Origin: Neodontobutis hainanensis
Taxonomy: Eukaryota; Chordata; Actinopteri; Gobiiformes; Odontobutidae
NCBI GenBank assembly: GCA_024349245.1
Contig: JALDNG010000022.1
Span: forward strand, 11,649,001 to 11,713,000
Direction: 5' to 3'
Length of the DNA stretch: 64,000 bases
Shown here piece by piece: positions 37,001 to 48,301 of the stretch (position 1 is its first letter; the number at the start of each line of letters is the position of its first letter). The notes below the pieces were generated by a model that worked only from the letters and a program-made list of their open reading frames with translations, did no database searches and was not told the DNA's origin. The translations under genes were made by a program, and so were the position numbers.

Positions 37001-40000
37001 ATAAATCTCTCCCAATCCTCAAAACATACCTGTCTTAAGTGGCATCTGTGCCCTGCTGCTTCCATCCCAGTAAAGAGGGGAGGAGGTCATGGACATAGGA
37101 AGATGGTAATCTGGTTTGATGTGTATCTTGTCACATCTAAAAGGGCCGGCTGCTTCCATCATCGCTCACCTTTATGCGTTGTGGCTGCCATCTAAAGGAG
37201 CAAAGTTTTGAGACTAGATTGTTTTGCGTATGGGCTGAGATGAAAGACCATATATAATGGCACTACTGAATATGATGAGGTCCTTGAAAAGTTTTTATGG
37301 AGCTCATGATGGAGAATGAGGCCTTGGCAGTTAGTTTTGTGTGTGTTGGTAGTGACTGCTGCCAAATGAGGTTACAAGGCCTCGAAGGATATTTTTCTCA
37401 AAAAAATAAAAATTCTCCACAGTGTTGTGACTCTACTGAGCAGATACAGGAGTATTATCGTCAGCGGCTCCGTGTCCAGCAGCATCTGGAACAAAAACAG
37501 CAGCAAAAGCAGATTTACCAACAGATGCTGTTAGAGGGAGGTGTCAAACCACAAAATGGTACCCAAAACAACCTCACTGAAACCTTCCTCAACAGGTAAA
37601 AAAGTGTAACAAATCAACTTTGTGACTACAAAAAGTTAGAATATTGACTGTGGTTTTGTCTAGATCCATTCAGAAGTTGGAGGAAATGAATGTGGGAATT
37701 GATCACAAAGGAGATGAGATGATGACACAGCTTGGTCAGTGGAATGGGCTGGCAGGTAACACCAGCACCTCAAGCCCCAGGACAACTAACAACAACCACA
37801 CTCCAGACACGGGGCCTCTGAAAGAGAATCCGGTCGGGATAAGCAGCAGCACCCCCTTAAGGACTGGCGGCCACACCATGCCTTGCCTCAGTGAGTCCCC
37901 TGTTCCTGTCAGCCACAGGTAAGAGTGTCCGTGGACTTGCCTTCAAAACCTTAAGATTCAGATTTAGACTTTGACGGTGAGTTGTGATTTACAGTGCTGA
38001 AAAGATCAGACCCCAAGATCAATCTGTTAGCTCTGCAACACGTCACACACCCCAAGAAGTACGTTTTTTTTTTTAACAGTTTGTAAGAATATCTCATCTG
38101 GCAACAACAACAATCACAAGTGGTTATAATTAAGTGCCTATGACGTTCATATTATGTCTGAAAAATCTGTGCAGCAAGGGAGGTCCAAAACCCAGTTTGT
38201 CAAAATAACCCAACTCGAGGACACACAAGCGCTGCGGGCTGTGGCCTTCCATCCCTCGGGGTCACTCTATGCTGTTGGCTCCAACTCCAAAACACTGAGA
38301 GTCTGTGCCTACCCAGACACACTGTCCACAAGGTACGACGCAATGGCATGGACTTGTATCTTCAGCCATGGCTTATCTTTTAAATTTTCTGTAAGACCGA
38401 TAGATTAGAGATGTGGTTTATGATTGATTTTCTTTTTCTGTGTTTCATTTCAAACCAAAAAATACATATTTATGATGTTTCCTTAAAATCTCCATGTCTC
38501 CTTGGCTTTTCAGCAGCTCTGGTGCAATCAAGCAGCCAGTCGTGCGCTTCAGAAGAAACAAACACCACAAGGGCTCAATCTACTGTGTGGCCTGGAGCCA
38601 CTGTGGACAACTGTTGGCCACTGGTTCAAACGATAAATTTGTCAAAGTTCTGCCTTTTAACGCAGAGAGCTGCAATGCCACAGGTCTTTTGTTTGTTTCT
38701 TGTTTTATATTTTAGACAACCTTTTTCCTTGTCTTATTATTGTCTGAAACACCAAATATGTTTGATTCAGGCCCAGACCTGGAGTTCAGCATGCATGATG
38801 GCACAATCAGAGAGTTGGCCTTTATGGAGGGCCCAGAATCTGGAGGATCCATCTTGATTAGTGCAGGGGCTGGAGATTGCAATATCTACACAACTGACTG
38901 TCAGAGAGGACAGGGTCTTCATGCCCTGAGTGGACACACGGGTACAAATACTCCTGCAAACATATTCTCATGACTACAGTTACTGACAGTGTAACATATT
39001 GATGGTCCTTAGACAAGAAATTGGTAGAATCATGCCTAATTGACACCTACCCCCAGCTGGACAGATACCTCTAATGTAACTTGCTGGAAAGTAACAGGAA
39101 TCTACACAAAAATATAATCATAGGACTGCAGTAAAATGGTATATATTATTTATAAGGAAACAATAATTATTTTATTATCATCTCACAGGTCATATTCTGA
39201 CGCTGTACACATGGGGAGGCTGGATGATCGCCTCTGGTTCCCAAGACAAGACGGTGCGTTTCTGGGATCTGCGGGTGCCAAGCTGTGTGCGAGTGGTTGG
39301 CACAACTCTACACGGCTCAGGTAAATCAAAAAAGGAAAATGTCTTACTGGAACAAGACGTTTTTTGGAATCAGTGCTCTAAGCTTCATGACAGGGCATTC
39401 CACGTCATTTCTGTTCTCTGACAAGGACAATAAGTACTAAACTGTTAGAGTAAGAGTGTCCAGAGGTTTTGAAGAATAGAGCATGTGACACACTGAATGA
39501 GACAGTTCAAATACAGTCAGGAGGTTTAATTTGTTTATGCATTTTCAGGAGCCAGAATCCATTTAAATATAAAATTTATATTTTATTGGTGCCCCACAAG
39601 TAAACTTTACAAAAGCAGGTCTTATCATGTTATTATTTACTGCACTTTGAATCTCACATTTAAACATTTAGTCAGACTAAATTCTCTTTTCCAGGAAGTG
39701 CTGTTGCCTCGGTTGCAGTGGATCCAAGCGGCCGTCTGTTGGCCACTGGTCAGGAGGACAGTACGTGCATGTTGTATGATATCAAAGGGGGTCGTGTTGT
39801 TCAGACGTATCGCCCCCACAGCAGTGACATCCGCTCTGTGCGCTTCTCACCCGGAGCCCATCACCTTCTGACTGGCTCCTATGACAACAAAATCATCATC
39901 AGTGATCTTCAAGGTATATTTAATACAACAATGGGATGTCATGCATATGTCACTAGTTTGTCTTAATATATACACCCTCTGTCTCTCTCTGACCCCAGGT

Positions 40001-40144
40001 GACCTTACAAAGCCCCTTCCTCAGACACTGGCCGGGGAGCACTTGGACAAGGTGATCCAATGTAGATGGCACCCTCACGACCGGACCTTCCTCTCTTCCT
40101 CTGCCGATCGAACTGTGGTCCTCTGGGCACCGCAAGGTCCTTAA
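34067..40144 (+). CDS. wdr47: wdr47, LisH/CTLH and WD40 microtubule-associated protein WDR47, complete (885 aa, 15 coding exons)
   Basis: Coding exons: 34067-34224, 34329-34412, 34613-34697, 34830-35138, 35400-35836, 36604-36700, 37423-37595, 37664-37918, 37995-38058, 38175-38332, 38514-38683, 38771-38941, 39189-39320, 39695-39913, 39999-40144. They sum to 886 codons including stop; human WDR47 has 919 aa. The start M-T-A-E-E-T-I-N-I-K-E matches human. LisH lies at about residues 10-42 and CTLH at about 45-105. A Gln/Glu-rich coiled coil follows in exon 7 (Y-Y-R-Q-R-L-R, L-E-Q-K). WD40 repeats fill about 555-885 (G-S-N-D-K, G-S-Q-D-K-T-V-R-F-W-D, S-S-S-A-D-R-T-V). The linker of exons 5, 6, 8 and 9 is the least conserved and somewhat shorter than in human. 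The family acts with CAMSAPs and against katanin at microtubule minus ends in neurons and motile cilia. It lies directly downstream of camsap2, same strand. Confidence 0.95.
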
Positions 40145-40957
40145 ACTTCCCACTTGAGCAGAGAAGCTTTACTTAGTGAAATTAGTTAGCAGCCGCTACA
40201 GTAAACACAATAGCACAGTGTCAACATGCCTCTCAGCTTAAATAAAATGTGTGTAATTGTTGACTTAGTTTTATGTGTACACACAGTCTGCCATGACAAA
40301 TAATGCCTACGCAGTTCTGAATTCACTTGTGAAGTGACAATGACATTAAGAAACTTTGCTATTTGAGGATATTTATGGTAAAAAAAATAAATGATGGCAA
40401 GTAACATTTTATATGGAACAGGTGAGGAAACAAAGATCGCCGATGATTCTAGTCAGAAGTTATGCATTGTGTTTCTTTATATAATGAATGTGTGTTTTGC
40501 TCTGTTAGTCCAGCACAAAGATGGAAGCTTTAGAGAGATACAAAGATGTAAAGACTGAGTGTCTGATGAAGTTGTCCATAAGCATACATTGAACTTTTAA
40601 GTACTCGCATGTGCCGCACAACCTTAGTTAGACACAATTTAGGTTAGCAGTACCTTTTTAGAGGAGAAGTTATATTTTGTTTAACTTGACATATCACCCT
40701 TTAAGAACTTATGACCCTGCTTTTCTACAGTAGGAAATGGTTGTTAGAGCTGAAAGGTGTTTTTGATGAAGAGAACCATGTTCATTTATGATGTCATGAT
40801 GTGCCTTTTTATAACACAATTCAATTTATTCATTTAAGCACTTTATTGAGATATTCTGTCTAAATATCTGTATTTATTTTCACTCATGCACTGTTGTTTT
40901 TACCTCAGTCTGGACTAAGATTTACACACTGCTTCAGACAGAATAACTTGAAGAATC

Positions 40958-40981
40958 AATAAATAAGAAATTGCAAATAAA
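40958..40981 (+). terminator. wdr47 poly(A) signals
   Basis: Two AATAAA copies (40958-40963 and 40976-40981) lie 0.8 kb after the wdr47 stop. Alternatives are at 40386-40391 and, beyond the GT microsatellite, at 41432-41437. The 3' UTR may therefore be 0.25 to 1.3 kb long. Confidence 0.45.
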
Positions 40982-41092
40982 TAATCTTTTGTAATGTTTT
41001 GGGCTAGGTTTGTTGACAAGCATAACATCTCCTGCGTAGCATGCTTTTAAAAGAGAGTGCGATGTCAAGAACTGGACTAAAGCCCAACTAAA

Positions 41093-41279
<187 letters not shown>

Positions 41280-41775
41280 TTTTTTTTGTGACTGTTTTGA
41301 GATGATGCACTTTAAAGAAAGAAAAGCTGCTCCTGTGAGTTTACGTAGGACTGTTACTTGGTAAACAGTGTGTTAATAATCACTTTCAGTTTGTTTTTCC
41401 GAGGACATTTTAAGTACATGTTGTCCAAAAGAATAAAGATGACTGTAGCACCAACTGTTCTATGTTCTGTTTCTTATTTTATATTGATATTTAATTTTTT
41501 TTAGTGATAAGACTTGACGTGGTTCTTGAGTTTACCTAATGTCAGTTAATGAGTGACATTTCTAAGCCTAAGCTATGCATGTTGGTGACAGATGCAAACT
41601 ATTATAACTATTATAAGTCACATTATTATATTACTGAAGATAAACAGGATTGCATATGATGTATAAATGTATTTACAGAAATAAAACGTTTTACATGGAA
41701 TGATAAAGCAGATAGATGACCTGCATGAACGAGGGTTGAAATACCTAATATTAAATGAAGGTATAGCTACAGAGA

Positions 41776-41920
41776 GTGATGATTTGCATCACTCACACGC
41801 TGCACTCGATCATTCGCTCTTTTGTGAGCCAGACAATAGGATTCAGGGGTATAGGGTTTAAAAAGGATACGCGCCCCAGTCACAGCCAGCGACTCTGGAG
41901 AGACACCATCCAACACTGAG
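41776..41920 (+). promoter_or_regulatory. lim2 promoter and noncoding first exon
   Basis: An inverted repeat GTGATG..CATCAC (41776-41792) overlaps a perfect POU octamer ATTTGCAT (41782-41789). A TATA-like TTTAAAAAGG follows at 41857-41866, then a short leader exon ending CACTGAG|GTATCTGG (donor 41921). The second exon starts after CTGGGACAG at 42492, before the ATG at 42538. A short out-of-frame upstream ATG lies at 42500. The motif layout suits a tissue-specific TATA promoter; lens use is inferred from the gene family. Confidence 0.45.
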
Positions 41921-42537
41921 GTATCTGGAATTGACCTGTAGCTAATGTGCTGCCTGGGAGATGCTAATTTCTTTGAGGGAAATAGTAAAAAAAGTTAAAT
42001 AATGCAAGTGATATTGACCAATTGTTACTCTGTGAATGAGAATTTTTTTTTTACTCTAAAAACTAGGCCCTTTGTGTGTGTTGTTTGGATTAATACTTTG
42101 CTGCAGATGTGCTTGATGTGACTTTGCCAATTTGCTAAAAAAAAAAAAAAAAATGTGCAAAGTGGAGTCCATCTGTATGATACAAGTGCTGCTCCACTGA
42201 CAGAACGCAACAGTGCTGACAGTTCAGTTGTTCAGTAGCGGAAGATTAGTTGGCAGTGCATGGAGGGGAATTAGTGTCAAACAATGGCTCAGAACTGCTT
42301 GATATGCAATGTCATTGTTTTACAGCCATTTGGGGTCAAAGCTTCACTCGAACCAATTTCACAGCTCATAAGACAATACTACAATTCTTCTCAACAACCC
42401 ATCTGCAGCACTGAATCAAAATGCACCCACGGCTTCTAGATTAGGTGCACTTGTAGAAAATGATTTGGTTTTGACTTGTCTTTCTGGGACAGCAGCTGAA
42501 TGTTCAAGAAGCCAGTGCATCCCAGAGCCTCTACACA

Positions 42538-43413
42538 ATGCTGTACACTTTAGCAGGAGGAGGCACACTCTGTGGTGTGGCCGCCCTTGTGCTTCTCATT
42601 GTCTCTACAGCCACAGACTTCTGGATGCAGTACCGTTACTCCGGCAGCTCGGCTAATCAAGGGCTCTGGAGGTTCTGCATCAACCACAAGTGCCACGCCC
42701 ACACCATAACTGTAGGTGAGGAGGAGCTCTGGGTCATAAAAGACACTAAAAGTTAAAATAAAGGTTTAAGCATGATTTGATTGCATGGTCTGTGCTTCTT
42801 AACATTGTGTCTTTGTGCAAAGCCTTCTGGGATGCGACCAGGGCCTTCATGTTGCTGGCGGTGCTGAGCTGCTTTGCTGGTGTGGTGCTGGGTCTAAGTG
42901 CTTTCACCAATGGGGCCAAGAACAGGAGAGTTCGCACTGGTGGCATTGCCCTGGTCCTTTCAGGTAACTTCATATAATTCACCTTTGAATGGCGATCCAA
43001 AACCTAAACATGTGTTAGGCACCGTGGCTTTGGTTACAGCCTATAGGGTGCTCACTTAAGTCTTATTGTTCTTGCAGGATTTCTGGCTCTACTAGCTCTG
43101 GCAATCTACACTGGGGTGACAGTAACATTCTTTGGCAAACGCTTCCTGGACTGGCGGTTTTCTTGGTCCTACATCATTGGCTGGGTTGCCATTATTTTGG
43201 TTTTTGCTGCTGGTAATCTTCTGTCCTTCTGTTTCCTAGTTTCTTTTAATTATGGAAGTACATAAATGTCTTAGATATACATCAAACCATACCAGATGTG
43301 GACAATAAAGCATGTTGTTTCACAATATTTTTCCCGCAGGTGTGTTTCAGCTGTGTGCTTACCAGAGGACCACCGTTGAACCTGCTCCTTCAAATTCCCC
43401 CGACAGCAGCTGA
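42538..43413 (+). CDS. lim2: lim2-type lens fiber membrane intrinsic protein (MP20/LIM2), complete (175 aa, 4 coding exons)
   Basis: Coding exons: 42538-42715, 42823-42963, 43078-43212, 43340-43413. All splice at phase 1 and total 176 codons; human LIM2 has 173 aa. Four hydrophobic segments are visible (about residues 8-27, 65-88, 98-120, 138-160). The first extracellular loop has the PMP22/claudin-family signature W29, Q-G-L-W (41-44), Cys47 and Cys52. Blocks W-D-A-T-R-A-F-M, L-A-I-Y-T-G-V-T-V and D-W-R-F-S-W-S-Y-I match LIM2 closely. LIM2 is an abundant lens fibre-cell junction membrane protein; human mutations cause cataract. Teleosts carry several lim2 paralogues and I cannot say which this is. 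It sits between wdr47 and gramd2b. Confidence 0.88.
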
Positions 43414-43481
43414 ACAAGGCTGAGCTGATTGGCACTAGGACTTTTGCTTTTGTCTCTGCTGTGTTTGGTGCCTAATTTCAA

Positions 43482-43487
43482 AATAAA
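43482..43487 (+). terminator. lim2 poly(A) signal
   Basis: AATAAA 70 nt after the lim2 stop codon, followed by a T/GT-rich stretch (CTCTGTGTGC). This gives a compact 3' UTR. Confidence 0.7.
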
Positions 43488-43795
43488 GTTTTAATCAACT
43501 CTGTGTGCATTTAACTGGCATGGTTAGCTGCCAATAATAATAACCATAGACTGAGTATTAATACCACACTTGACATATTTCAAAAAGCACTGGCGTTTTC
43601 ACAAGTTACACTCAGACCTGTGTCTACGAGAGGCGCTGTTGTACACTTCAGATTGATTTAAACAAAGATGTTATTAAGCCTTGCGTTTTAATTTTGGACA
43701 GCCTCTATTTGTGGTCAGGACAAAGGCAGGAAAACAAATCTGTCAACAAATCTGACCGTGACAACTGTAGCTATGCAATAATTGATCTAAACCTA

Positions 43796-43857
43796 AAACC
43801 TTTGATAATAATGACTGAAGAAGGATATCCTTCTTCAGTCATTATTCTCAAAGGTTT
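43796..43857. repeat. Spacerless near-perfect 62-bp palindrome
   Basis: Arms of 31 bp meet at GGATATCC (43823-43830) with a single mismatch (43806/43847). Allowing one bulged base, pairing continues to about 43791 and 43860. It is unlike the surrounding AT-rich DNA and not a recognised transposon end. Confidence 0.9.
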
Positions 43858-44279
43858 AGGTTAGGGTCAAGGTTCCTGTTTTGGGTTAGAAGATGATACA
43901 CTGTGTTTTCAGGTTTCAAATGTTTAGCTCAGGTATCACATCTCTGCAAGGCCATTATAGTACATATATATAAAAAAAATTTAATAACACATAAAACAAA
44001 GTATCTGTACAAGGATGTCAGAAAACTAAATATTTGTGTGGATCGTCACAGAGCTGTTTGACAGAATGGTAGGTGTCTTTAAGTACCAGCAATGATGAAA
44101 AGAACGATTTCAATTTGATTAACAGGTATTTTTATATTTACTTTTGTGGATGTGTTATTTAAAACTTATATTTACAATGTTAACTATTGTAAACTATTTG
44201 TTTGGAAGATATTTTATTTACTTAAATGTTTAGCCAGTTAACCAATTTTTTTTAAAGAGTAGAACAAAGGCTCAATATT

Positions 44280-45900
44280 TTCTTTCTCCTGTACACAGAA
44301 CAGATTTTCTACTGCTGGGTAGCCTTTTATTATTTTATATTGCATTTCCTTGACTTTTGGAGGAATAGGCCACTTTAAGTATTTTATGTATTTGTATTTT
44401 ATTTTGCGGTTACTACCATAGATTTTTTTTCTTTTTATATATCTTATTAATCATTTTTCTTTTTTCAATTCTTTTTGTCATTGATTTTAACTTGGTTTAT
44501 CTGTAACCTGGGCAGAATTATATGGACTTTTGTGTAATATAACTGGTCCTGTATCAAATTTAATGGAGTGGGAGGAACTGCTCTGATTTTGCTGTATTCC
44601 CTAGTTGAGCATTGAATGTTAATTTTTTTCCTTTAAGTCAATGTGTCTATTTGGTCTTGTTCATCCAGTAGGTCAGTGATAAACCTTTGTTTGTTGTACC
44701 AGGTTTGATTAAATAATGTTTTTCTATTGATTCATTGTTCAGTTGTTCCACAGGGTGGAGCCATGTGGTGTGTGAAGTTGTGAGAAGATACTATCTTCTG
44801 GTCATAAAGAGCTTGTTTATGGTTTCCTGAACGTTTTATTGGCTTGTTTTGATATTTCTAAATTACATTTCAATAGAAATTCCAGTCCTTCATTTTTAAA
44901 GATTTTTTGGGAATGTGAAACCATAATGTATCTGGCAGTATTAACATATATTTTATCCAGTTTATTTTAAAAACTATATAATATGGGCCATCCATGTCTA
45001 ATTCTGCAAGATTTTTTTATTCTTAGGGTTATTACTGGAGACAAAACTGTAAATTTGATTAAAAGACATTTTAATAACTTTATCAAATCTGTACATAAAG
45101 CCAAAATTTTGTAATGTTCAGAGTAAAAATGTATGTTCTAAAGAGTCAAAAGCTTTGATAAAGCCAATAAATAGTACCAAGAGTCTATAGAAGATTGATA
45201 GTCTATCATGTCTAGGATTAGTCAAACATTGTTATGTATATATCAACCTTTAATAAAACTAGTAATAAACTAGTTCTGACAGGACTTTTTTAATCTATTT
45301 GCATACACAGATAGGTCTTCAATTGTCCTGCTTCATCAAGTCCTTAAAAGATTTTGGAAGTAGTGTTATCAAGTGTTTTTGTTTTCATTTCCTCTAAAAT
45401 AAGATTTTAGTCATCCATTGTGGTTTTGTTTAAGTTTAGTTTTGTTATTTTTTTTCTATTTCTGTAAAAAAGTATGATGAATGTTTCTCTCCCTGTTCAA
45501 TCCATTTGGCTTTTAATCAGACAAAGGCTTCTTTAGCTTTTACCAAATAGAGGTCATCTAGTTGATTTTGTAGAGAGAGTAAGGCAGCTTACCACTTCTA
45601 CACTTAATTATTTAATTGTTTCCAGATTCATACTTTTGATTTTGATGTAGAGGTCTTTTACTTGTAAACTTATTGAATTGCAACCTTTAATTGAATTTTC
45701 AGATGTTCTCTGGCCTTAGCTTTGTTTATTTATAAAGACAAACTAATAAGGCAGTAATCTGTATGTGGAGATATTTGGATGTTGCAATTTGTGACATATC
45801 TATTTACGGTCTGAGATATGAGCTGGTAGTCTAATCTCGAACAGTTACCTGTCAGACTGAACCATGTGTATTTTTTTAGAAATAGGGTTTGTCCTTCTCC
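44280..45900 (-). mobile_element. Decayed non-LTR retrotransposon (L1/Tx1-like LINE) fossil
   Basis: On the minus strand, translated fragments in shifting frames follow the order of a LINE ORF2. An endonuclease C-terminal piece at about 45890-45730 reads S-R-L-D-Y-Q-L-I-S followed by H-T-D-Y-C-L-I. A reverse-transcriptase piece at about 45185-45120 reads F-I-K-A-F-D-S-L-E-H-T-F-L. C-terminal connection-type pieces (K-T-L-F-N-Q-T-W-Y-N-K near 44720) follow. Many stops and frameshifts show it is long dead. The clade is judged from remembered L1/Tx1 patterns only. It accounts for most of the 2.9 kb between lim2 and the gramd2b 3' end. Confidence 0.65.
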
Positions 45901-46380
45901 AGTAATCCACCATATTTGTTACTGCACAAAAGTTGTTCCATTATTATCTCCGTGCTGTCCAAAAGCTGCTCTGAGGACAGAGGAGGGGAGCCGGAGGAGA
46001 CTTCTGAGAGGAATGAGCGAGTTTGCCCCCACCCCCCCAGCCCATAGCAACGATCCGCTGACATGACAACAGTGATAAACTCACACCAACTTGAAATAAA
46101 ATCGAAATTGGGCAACTGTTTTCAAAATAAAGTTTTCTAGTAACACAGGAAATGTACATTTGTATTTACACTGTAATATTTGAACACACCTCTGTTTAAG
46201 TCCCACTTACATTTCTTCTGTATTTTTGTTTTCCCGAAACATCACACTACAGGAATTTAAGGCAGGTTTGGTCACGTGGTACTGAACTAGTGTACTTATG
46301 CCGTTATGAACCTAGTGAGTTTGAGGAAAAAAATAAAATAAAATAAAAAAAAGGCAAAGACAAAACTTCGCAACATTTCA

Positions 46381-48301
46381 TTTATTTTGAACAATAGCAA
46401 CGCGATCTCACAGAGACCACTTTGAATTACACAGAATGCTAAATAAATAAAAAGGACCATAGCAGAATTAAAGATAATCAACAACACTTTGAATAGTGCA
46501 AAACCACCCTAATACCGTCCTCTTGGGGGACTGTGGGTGTGTGATGCCCCCTGGTGGGGATCTGACAGTATACGAATGGCATGTTGAACACCAAGAACAC
46601 ACAAGAGCGGCTCCCCTGAAACAAATGTGAAAAAGGGAAGCCCATCGTAGTCCATCTTTTTAGGTGTTGTCACAGCAAAGGGATGTAAAGTTACTGTGAT
46701 GCCCATTAAAATAGTACCTCAGTTTGAAAGAGTTAAAGGAGAAAAAAATACAAACATTTTGAGAAGCTGAATACAGTTTGTTAGCAAATCCAGGTAGATT
46801 TCTGTTAAAAGATGTGCTCTTTTTTTGCCCACATACATATCAGAGAACCACTGTGCCTAAATGTACAGAGTGAGAACCCCATCATGAGCAAGACATTGAA
46901 ATGACAAAGGTATAAATCAAGCAGAGTGGCCACCAACCCCTGAGTGAAAACTGTATCTTTTTTTTTTTTAAACAGATCTTAGCACCATCAAATACCACAG
47001 CTCTGCCATCTCTTCTCAACTTCTCTCTTCTAAACATAAATTTCAGATTTTGACAAAGCACATTATTAAAGTGCATTGCTCTCATGAGCCGTTTCTTTCA
47101 CTCTTCCCGGCACAACTTCCACACAAACATAAAGCTCCATTTTAAATAAAAACACACATATTGATAAATTACATTTTACCATGCATTATTACTTGCATAT
47201 TGAAATTTCTTTTCAGGACCACCTGTTTTTGCTCTGAAACTTGGACCATAGAGTGGTTGTAGTTTTAAATTCTCATCAAGGAAGAGAATGCATATACAGT
47301 ATCAGTCAAGTGTCAATGGACACATGCATGAATAGTACAAATACATTACTGCTGCTACTTTAAAATTACCTGAATATTCTAGTTATGCTACTTGGTCTTT
47401 TTGAAGTCTGTTAAAAAAGGTCATAACACAAATAGTGCTTTCCCTCAGACAAAAAAAGCTGTCCAAACAAACCTCCAATATACCTGGGAGGACCACACAT
47501 AAAACATATTAATGTCTTTGACACACTTGGAGGCATCTTAGTTCTACTAAATAACTGCATTGATGTGGCATTCATCCAGTTGAGACTGGAGAGAGAGACG
47601 TACATCTCAGCATTGATCACTAACCAAGTTTAGGTCATGCTAATCACTGCAGAGTGAAGAACGAAATGATAAGACAGTTTAGAAGATTATCAAGTCTCAA
47701 GCAGGCTGATCCGATTTCAGCGATCATCATTTTAACCCACAGGTGGATAGGAAGATAAGTCAAGTATCCAGTAACAAACGTCATAGAAAAGGACAGGGTT
47801 GGAGATATTTAAGAGTTATCTCTGTTTACTCATGCAAAAGACACAGTGTGCGTCTTTGGCGATGCATAGCACTAAATACCTGTTGGCACTAGAGCAGGCT
47901 AATGCTGTTAGGTATAGCCCTGTTAGGATTGCATGCATAGGGGAAAGAATACAATGAATAAGAGATATGAAAGTCTTTCGGTTTGCCTCTGATGTGGCAC
48001 ATAGTGAGTTCAGAGCCTCCTGGCTTTGGTTTCAATGACAGACATGTTGCAACCAGGCAGTGTGCACATTCATTTTGACTTGGCTCTGTATGACAAGTCG
48101 TGGCATGTCCTTGGAGTACTGCACTAGGAGGAAGAATAGCCCTTCAAAGTCAACAAGCCATTGTCAATTGCACAGTTTGGCAACTCTCCTTTAAGCCAGA
48201 CCAGGTTGGGAAGATATTCATTGAATTTCACCAATGGGTTCTTCAGGAAGAGGCCAAAAAAAAAATTCTTCTAGTCACAAATCAACCAATCCGTCCTTTG
48301 G
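46381..48301 (-). other. gramd2b 3' UTR with poly(A) signal at 46381-46386
   Basis: About 1.9 kb downstream of the gramd2b stop (minus strand) there is no conserved coding sequence. AATAAA on the minus strand (TTTATT at 46381-46386) is a reasonable end of the transcript. Two T-runs of the transcript (A-runs on the plus strand) occur near 46960 and 48340. From 45900 to 46380 I see nothing assignable. Confidence 0.5.

Noticed and set aside
36832..37038. 68-codon plus-strand frame in wdr47 intron 6
   Set aside because: The wdr47 frame passes from 36700 to 37423 without it, and its sequence shows no similarity to the WDR47 linker.
45876..46159. Open frames on the minus strand near 46 kb
   Set aside because: Short, overlapping in several frames and adjacent to the LINE fossil; no conserved motif supports a gene.
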